From Methylobacterium radiotolerans JCM 2831 (lineage in GTDB: Bacteria > Pseudomonadota > Alphaproteobacteria > Rhizobiales > Beijerinckiaceae): a stretch of DNA of 64,000 nt. Positions 63,083 to 64,000 of this stretch are shown here, piece after piece. The DNA lies in contig NC_010505.1 in assembly GCF_000019725.1 (NCBI RefSeq), forward strand, positions 3,103,001-3,167,000, read 5' to 3'. The notes under the pieces are model-generated. The model did no database searches, was not told the origin of the DNA, and was given only the letters and a program-made list of their open reading frames with translations. A program made the translations under genes and the position numbers. Numbering within the stretch: the stretch's first letter is position 1; every line of letters starts with the position of its first letter.

Positions 63083-63918
63083 CGGCCGAGCCCGCGCGGC
63101 GCCAGCGCCGGGTGCCGGTTGACGTCCTTGTACAGCAGGTACCGGAACGGGCCCGGGCCACCCGCGTAGCAGGCCTGCGGGCAGAAGGCGCGCAGCCACA
63201 TGAAGTCGCCCGCCTCGACCTCGACCCAGTCGCGGTTGAGCCGGTAGACCGCCTTGCCTTCCAGCACGAACAGTCCGTGCTCCATGACGTGGGTCTCCTC
63301 GAAGGGGATCGAGGCGCCCGGGCGCAGGCTGACGATGTTGACGTGCATGTCGTGTCGCAGGTCGTCGGAGGCGACGAAGCGGGTCGTCGCCCAGGCGCCG
63401 TCGGTGCCGACCATGCCGGCCGGCTCGACCGCCGACTCGTGCGTGACGAAGGAGCTCGGCGCGTCCAGGCCGGCGGCGGGCTGGTAGGCCTTGCGGACCC
63501 AGTGGAAGCGCACGGGTTCGTGGCCGTCGTTGCGCAGGGCCCAGGCGGCGCCGGGGGCGAGGTAGGCGTAGCTGCCCGGCCGCAGGGGGTGGCGCGCGCC
63601 GTCCAGCGTGAGGCTGGCCGTGCCGGCGACCACGAACAGGACGCCCTGCGCCTGCGGCTCCGGCTCGGGGGCCCGGCTGCCGCCGCCGGGGGCGACCTCC
63701 ATGAGGTACTGGGCGAAGGTCTCAGCGAAGCCCGAGAGCGGCCGGGCCAGGATCCAGGCCTGGGCATCGTCCCAGCCCGGCAGGCGGCTGGTGACGATGT
63801 CGCTCATCACGCCGTGGGGGATCACCGCGTAGGCCTCGGTGAACACCGCCCGGCCCGTCATCAGCCGCGTCTGGCCGGGCAGGCCTCCGCAGGGGGGATT
63901 GTAGGCTCCAGCGCTCAT
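63079..63918 (-). CDS. allE: (S)-ureidoglycine aminohydrolase
   Basis: 279 residues with two cupin domains: YAVIPHGVMSDIVTSRLPGW and VLFVVAGTASLTLDG in the first, and DMHVNIVSLRPGASIPFEETHVMEHGLFVLEGKAVYRLNRDWVEVEAGDFMWLRAFCPQACYAGG in the second, with the His/Glu/His residues that bind Mn. It deaminates (S)-ureidoglycine to ureidoglycolate with release of ammonia. It is coupled to allA by a four-base overlap. Preceded by GGAGACC. The allantoate amidohydrolase that would supply ureidoglycine is not in the window. Confidence 0.93.
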   Translation of the reverse strand: MSAGAYNPPCGGLPGQTRLMTGRAVFTEAYAVIPHGVMSDIVTSRLPGWDDAQAWILARPLSGFAETFAQYLMEVAPGGGSRAPEPEPQAQGVLFVVAGTASLTLDGARHPLRPGSYAYLAPGAAWALRNDGHEPVRFHWVRKAYQPAAGLDAPSSFVTHESAVEPAGMVGTDGAWATTRFVASDDLRHDMHVNIVSLRPGASIPFEETHVMEHGLFVLEGKAVYRLNRDWVEVEAGDFMWLRAFCPQACYAGGPGPFRYLLYKDVNRHPALAPRGLGR

Positions 63919-63970
63919 GGTCGGTCTCCGCGATTCGACTTCAAGCTGTAAACGTCGGGCAGGGGATCGG

Positions 63971-64000
63971 TCACGCGGTGTGCGGCTCCGCGACCGGTGC
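63971..64000 (-). CDS. Possible C-terminal end of a gene continuing beyond the window
   Basis: On the minus strand the last 30 bases read APVAEPHTA followed by TGA at 63971-63973. It could be the end of a further ureide or purine gene upstream of allE, since 52 bases separate the two, but ten codons are too few to identify it or to be sure it is coding. Confidence 0.25.
   Translation of the reverse strand, partial: APVAEPHTA

Overview
The window is a gene-dense, very GC-rich chromosomal segment from an alphaproteobacterium, most likely a Methylobacterium or Methylorubrum relative (Rhizobiales/Hyphomicrobiales). This placement is inference from gene content and protein style: a GapR-type DUF2312 protein, a TIGR02302 low-complexity membrane protein, MJ0042 zinc-ribbon next to ftsEX, intracellular PHB depolymerase, osmoregulated periplasmic glucan synthesis (opgGH), alphaproteobacterial flagellin and DUF1236/DUF2852 proteins. 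I see no phage, insertion sequence, CRISPR array or rRNA. One tRNA gene (Phe, GAA) is present.

Layout. Positions 1-8.3 kb: the tail of hrcA, a Gly-rich DUF1236 protein, a KgtP-like MFS carrier, an esterase, gapR, purC, a Crp/Fnr regulator, tRNA-Phe, then yacG and maf overlapping on the minus strand. 8.3-18 kb: two small unknowns, phaZ (PHB depolymerase), a large TIGR02302 protein, a small twin-helix membrane protein, a PagL-like lipid A deacylase, cobalamin adenosyltransferase, etfBA and 3-hydroxybutyryl-CoA dehydrogenase. 18-21.3 kb: quinone oxidoreductase, an ABC solute-binding protein and a DUF938 methyltransferase, all minus strand.

The most distinctive unit is at 21.5-25.6 kb: kaiC, two different kaiB genes and a PAS/histidine kinase/receiver protein in one tightly coupled operon with no kaiA. 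The two ATPase domains of KaiC keep their P-loops and Glu pairs, and the C-terminal phosphorylation site reads Ser-Ser instead of the cyanobacterial Ser-Thr. The kinase lacks the KaiB-like sensor domain of SasA, so one of the stand-alone KaiB proteins may couple KaiC to it (inference).

25.6-42.2 kb: upp, an AT-rich gap before a chemotaxis receptor, DUF2852, TetR, an odd thioredoxin, a glycosyltransferase, AraC, the zinc-ribbon/ftsE/ftsX/ydcF block, ptsN with an overlapping small exported protein, long-form hpf and opgGH. 42.3-52.1 kb: several small unknown genes including a pair of 76-residue paralogues, tex, an ATP-grasp protein and two glycosyltransferases beside the flagellin gene. Three upstream regions here carry TTAA-N7-TAAA-like boxes resembling CtrA sites.

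52.1-64 kb is a catabolic region: a LysR regulator followed by an operon of SDR dehydrogenase, transketolase split into two subunits, and a beta-hydroxyacid dehydrogenase; then a fused DctQM TRAP permease, an acyl-CoA ligase, a TRAP solute-binding protein on the opposite strand, and the ureide genes allA and allE, whose products release glyoxylate and urea. Many convergent gene pairs are separated by GC-rich perfect hairpins that probably act as terminators.
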